From NCBI GenBank assembly GCA_022829145.1, contig CM040743.1, positions 30,307,646 to 30,371,645 of the forward strand: a DNA stretch of 64,000 nucleotides, given 5' to 3'. The position numbers and the translations under genes are program-made. Positions 60,480 through 64,000 of this stretch are shown piece by piece; within the stretch, counting starts at the first letter, position 1; each line of letters starts with the position of its first letter. The notes under the pieces were generated by a model. The model saw only the letters and a list, made by a program, of their open reading frames with translations, made no database searches and was not told the DNA's origin. Source of the stretch: Albula goreensis. Its lineage: Eukaryota > Chordata > Actinopteri > Albuliformes > Albulidae.

Positions 60480-61097
60480 ACAGTGGTCAGTGACACATCG
60501 ACGCTCACTCCTGAAGAGTGTTTTTGATCTTTCAGACAAGTGTTTTGAGTTTTTTCTTCACTATGGTGAGAAACTGTAGAAGTCCTCTTTAGCCTGCCAG
60601 GTCTTTGGTGTGATTGCAGAGCGTACCACTTCTATCTTTCTTCTTAATGATGTTCCAAACAGTTAATTTTGATAAGCCTATGGTTTGGCGTATGTGTTTT
60701 TATTATTCCTCAGCCTCATAATGATTTCCTTGCCATTCACTGGCACAGCTTGGATCATCATACAGACGGCAAAAACAATCAAAAGCATACAATCAATACG
60801 TAATAAAAGTTCTCATATACGTACACGAGGGGAGTAACTGAACACAGAGCATATCAGAAAAAATATGAAGTCAATTGTTCCAAAATGTACATGCTCTGAA
60901 ATGGGGGAAGGTGGCCTATGTATCAAAACCTGTTGTAACTTCTACATGACACATCAAAATGCATTGAAATACATCAGAAAAAAGCTGAGAATCTTCACTT
61001 TTAATTGTTTGATCACAAATCTAAAATTGTGGGATACAGAGCCAAATCACATATTTTTTTTAAACCACAGGTGGCCAGATACTTTTGCCACATACTG
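60480..61097 (-). mobile_element. Tc1-like transposon relic with intact outer end
   Basis: On the minus strand, about 60590-60700 encodes RQTIGLSKLTVWNIIKKKDR, the Tc1 helix-turn-helix, then a stop. The right end reversed is CAGTATGTGGCAAAAGTATC, with TA at 61098-61099. The left part, with the catalytic domain, is gone. Confidence 0.7.
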
Positions 61098-61444
61098 TAT
61101 CTGCAAATATGAAATAAAGCTAGGTACACCTAGGTGATGAAAATAACACATAATAATAAAGCGATAATCCAAGGTCATACAGTCCTTGCTGGCTTATTTA
61201 AACAAATCTATTTTACAGGAACATGTGAGAAATAATGTGCTCTATGAATCTAACAGACATGGCTGACTGATCTGCTGAAAAGAAAATACCATTATTGTTT
61301 TTTTGTTTTTGAGATATAACTAATAGATATGGGTTTATCTTATACACCACAGCGGATCTTGGAGGTTTTAGGGTTGCAGGAAAAACTCTGGCTTTCCAGA
61401 CCTGTCTGAAACATTTTGACCTGTTTTAACTGCTGTGATCATCT

Positions 61445-61640
61445 TGACGCAGTGTCAGACTCAGATCCTGGAGGACTGCACCAGTGTCTGCTGGTTTCTT
61501 TGGTGTGTTTCAGCTATAAATTGATCCATTTAAAGCATGGCTTGGCTTAAGAGTCTACATACCTGGTTTCCTTGATCTAGAGGTTGTGAAGGAAACCCAG
61601 TGGACTTTGTGTTCATCAGTGGCTGTGGTTATCCAGTAAG
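61445..61640 (+). repeat. Possible fish dispersed repeat
   Basis: CAGACTCAGATCCTGGAGGA, then TGTCTGCTGGTTTCTTTGGT and CATACCTGGTTTCC, recall a widespread fish repeat family. The match is from memory only. Confidence 0.35.
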
Positions 61641-63878
61641 ACAAGTGGTTTGTCACAATTATAAGGTTTGTTATCATTTTAGTCGAAATAGCAAAGATTT
61701 TACACTCTAACTTTCAGTGCACAATGTAAATAGTTTGCATATGTCCTCTATGAAATACAGTTTATAAAATGTGATTTGATTCTACTTCTAACTCAGGTGA
61801 CATGTATTAGGAGTCTATGCCACAAACACACAAGCTGTACTAGAACAAATTGTATAATGAATACTGCGGTTTGCTTTCGATCAATATTTTGATACACTTT
61901 AATAAGCAGCTGGTGACTCTCATTCCCCTCAGTGGAAACTATCACAGATTCTAGAGCATTACCTTGTTCTTGTGCCTTGGTATGGCTAATGGCTTCACTT
62001 TAAAAACACTTTCGAGGCAATCTGACTGATTTGCAGGTTGCGGTGTTATCCAAGGATACCCGAGAGAGGTGTAACATTAAGGGCCCGCGGTTCATCTCGC
62101 AGCTGCAACGCTGTGAAGCTCATGTTCAGGTTTGCTAATGGGTAAAATTTTCTATGCCCACAAAAGTTCCATTACATCATCTAAAACACATTACATGGGC
62201 ACTATTCTAAGGGCAAAAACAGGGCCGGTGCTGACAGAGGTGAATCCAAATCCAAGTAGCAAATTTAAAAACACTATAGTCTGGGTTACCATGATTCTGT
62301 GATCACACTATTTCACTTCATTTCAGCCATGGTGTAGGGAGGTTGCATTTGAGTTCAGATACACATTTTCAGCCTGTTGCAATGTTATATGTCCTTATTC
62401 ATTTGTATTCCGTTTTTCTTTCCTGTCCCTTCACTGTTCCTTTGTTATTAGCCCTAGATCCCTATTGACTTAAAACAGATACAACAAAGCTTTGCCCCAA
62501 ATGTTCCCTGTAAGCACAGTCATTGCAGTCTGTCTTCCACTTCCTTGGGTATTCGGGCTTGAAAGTCCTAGTCTTCAGGCTGATGATCAAAGAAATTGCT
62601 GTTTCTATGTTATGCCAGATGTCTCTATCATCATAAGAGCATAACAGTGTTAAATGTTTGTTTATAACTACCTCAGGATCCACAATGCCAGATCAACCTC
62701 ATCCTCCTTCGTACGGTTACAGTAATTACATTACCCATCACATTTAACTAACAGCAAATACGGTTTAAGGAGTTCAATTAACTAACTTCTCATCATGACC
62801 ACAGTTCACCTATATTCCATTTCGGTGCTAACTTCGATGCTATAATATCCATTTTTATGACGAAACAACACATGTCAGACACAGTGGATCTTAAAGACAT
62901 CATTTTTGGTATTTTCATGTTGTGCTTGTACATGCTCACCATGAATCCATAAATATAAAAATTATCCCCTTCGCCTTTACTTTTCCAATCTAAAAGTTTA
63001 TTTTCTGTAACTGACAATTGTACATGGAAAAAAGCTGAAAGGTAGGAATAAAATTGATATATATAATAAATATATCCTGGTCAATGTTTCTGGGATGGAT
63101 TTCTTGCCTGAGCCACATCAAGTGTGGATTCCACAACATTTTGACCACTACTAAAGCTAAACGGAATCCTACTTCATAGCATGTTTCAGACGACTTTGCT
63201 GTGACAGTGTAATGTACCATCTTGCCAGCCTTTAGCGAAACAAGATTACACAGTTTTAAAAGTTTTTGCAAACTGCTTTATTGGTATACTGCTTTTTCCT
63301 GAAATATTGGACTCTTTTTTGGCTTCGACTTCAATTTCTTACCCATGGGCTACTATATTCAGAAGAAAACTGTGTATGATTGAACATCTTCATTGCTCGA
63401 GAAGTCCAGTGTTATAAAGCACACTTTGACCTTGTTGTGCTTTCATTGCCTCTCATTTCAGCAGCACAAGTTACAGAAAGTACAGTTTCAAGTTTTCACT
63501 GCATTTTCAGTTCACAGTATGTTTTCCTGGCCAGAATTCCTTAGAGATTTCATGAACCTGGTCCCTTTGTTGTTTTCCTTTAGTGCAATCTTGACACATG
63601 GCAGTGTTGATATACTTAAAGGGGCTGCATCTAAGAGACAAACTGGAGAAAAATAATGTGTATTAGGAATAAAACAATCATTAATTTGAAGAGTTGTAAG
63701 AGTATCTACACCATGGAAGTTCTATGAATGTAAACCTTTTGCTTTTGTCTTTGTATAACAAACTATTATTGCCACTTTAAGACTTCAAGATAACCTAACA
63801 GAACTTAAGTTTAAACCTAACCAGTACAAAACACTTTATTGCAATGTGACTTGAAGAAAAATCACTTTCATTTAGTTA

Positions 63879-63911
<33 letters not shown>
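63879..63911. repeat. (ATT)n microsatellite
   Basis: About 11 ATT units close to the right edge of the window. Confidence 0.97.
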
Positions 63912-63913
<2 letters not shown>

Positions 63914-64000
63914 GAGTAACAAGTGTCAGTAATACCTACAAAGATATGGATCAAAAATTGACACCACTGCTGATGTGCAGCAGTAAGTTCTGCAGTAGAT

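Larger units (their letters stand above)
47211..64000 (-). other. Probable sntg1 5'UTR intron and upstream DNA
   Basis: Exon 1 opens with a splice acceptor, so at least the right-hand neighbour of 47210 is intron. I see no coding exon of this or another gene. Noncoding 5'UTR exons cannot be recognised by eye. The listed repeats are in here; 47.8-48.3 kb looks unusually complex and may be regulatory. Stretches 49-52 kb, 54-57 kb and 61.7-63.9 kb show nothing recognisable. Confidence 0.6.

Noticed and set aside
1-64000. CRISPR array, operon, phage or plasmid features, rRNA and functional tRNA genes
   Set aside because: Tandem repeats here are microsatellites or a minisatellite without unique spacers; tRNA-like boxes belong to SINE relics; the gene structure is spliced and vertebrate.

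Overview
The window looks like teleost fish nuclear DNA. It is AT-rich and intron-dominated, with GT-AG spliced exons, many decayed Tc1/mariner-like copies, PIF-Harbinger and hAT-like traces, tRNA-derived SINEs, a dispersed repeat familiar from many fish genomes, and long microsatellites. Nothing supports a bacterial, viral or organellar origin. The exact species cannot be read from the sequence.

The only protein-coding gene I can support is gamma-1-syntrophin (sntg1). It runs right to left on the minus strand. I assembled eleven coding exons by joining exon-sized matches with correct splice sites and phases: 47156-47182 (start codon), 38364-38498, 27379-27435, 24729-24786, 24603-24646, 23800-23841, 14901-15003, 13522-13604, 10664-10794, 6256-6385 and 4185-4223. 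They total 849 coding bases, which is residues 1-283 without a frameshift or stop. They cover the N-terminal half of the split PH1 domain, the whole PDZ domain, the linker and the C-terminal half of PH1. PH2 and the syntrophin-unique tail (about the last 230 residues by comparison with human SNTG1) must lie beyond the left edge. The first coding exon carries only 28 bases of 5'UTR behind a good splice acceptor, so the promoter and at least one noncoding exon lie upstream, to the right of 47210 or outside the window.

Layout: 1-4.2 kb is intron 11, with a Tc1-like relic ending in a TATC array, a decayed GCTAGC-rich minisatellite and a 263-bp Tc1-type MITE. 4.2-15 kb holds exons 11 to 7, a palindromic element with a GT-repeat core and further Tc1 relics. 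15-27.4 kb holds a SINE, a possible hAT-like element and the tight cluster of PDZ exons 6 to 3. 27.4-47.2 kb is two long introns around exon 2, with a PIF-Harbinger relic, G-rich tracts, a GC-rich island and fish dispersed repeats. 47.2-64 kb is probably intron within the 5'UTR or upstream DNA, with a 1.27-kb Tc1-like element, a second SINE, a pogo-like MITE, a long-TIR element and another Tc1 relic.

The protein is a cytoplasmic adaptor of the dystrophin complex. Here it is spread over more than 43 kb in exons of 27-135 bases, too short to stand out as open reading frames. I found no novel multigene system. The observations of most interest are in-frame skippable PDZ exons, structured repeats and a few unexplained islands.
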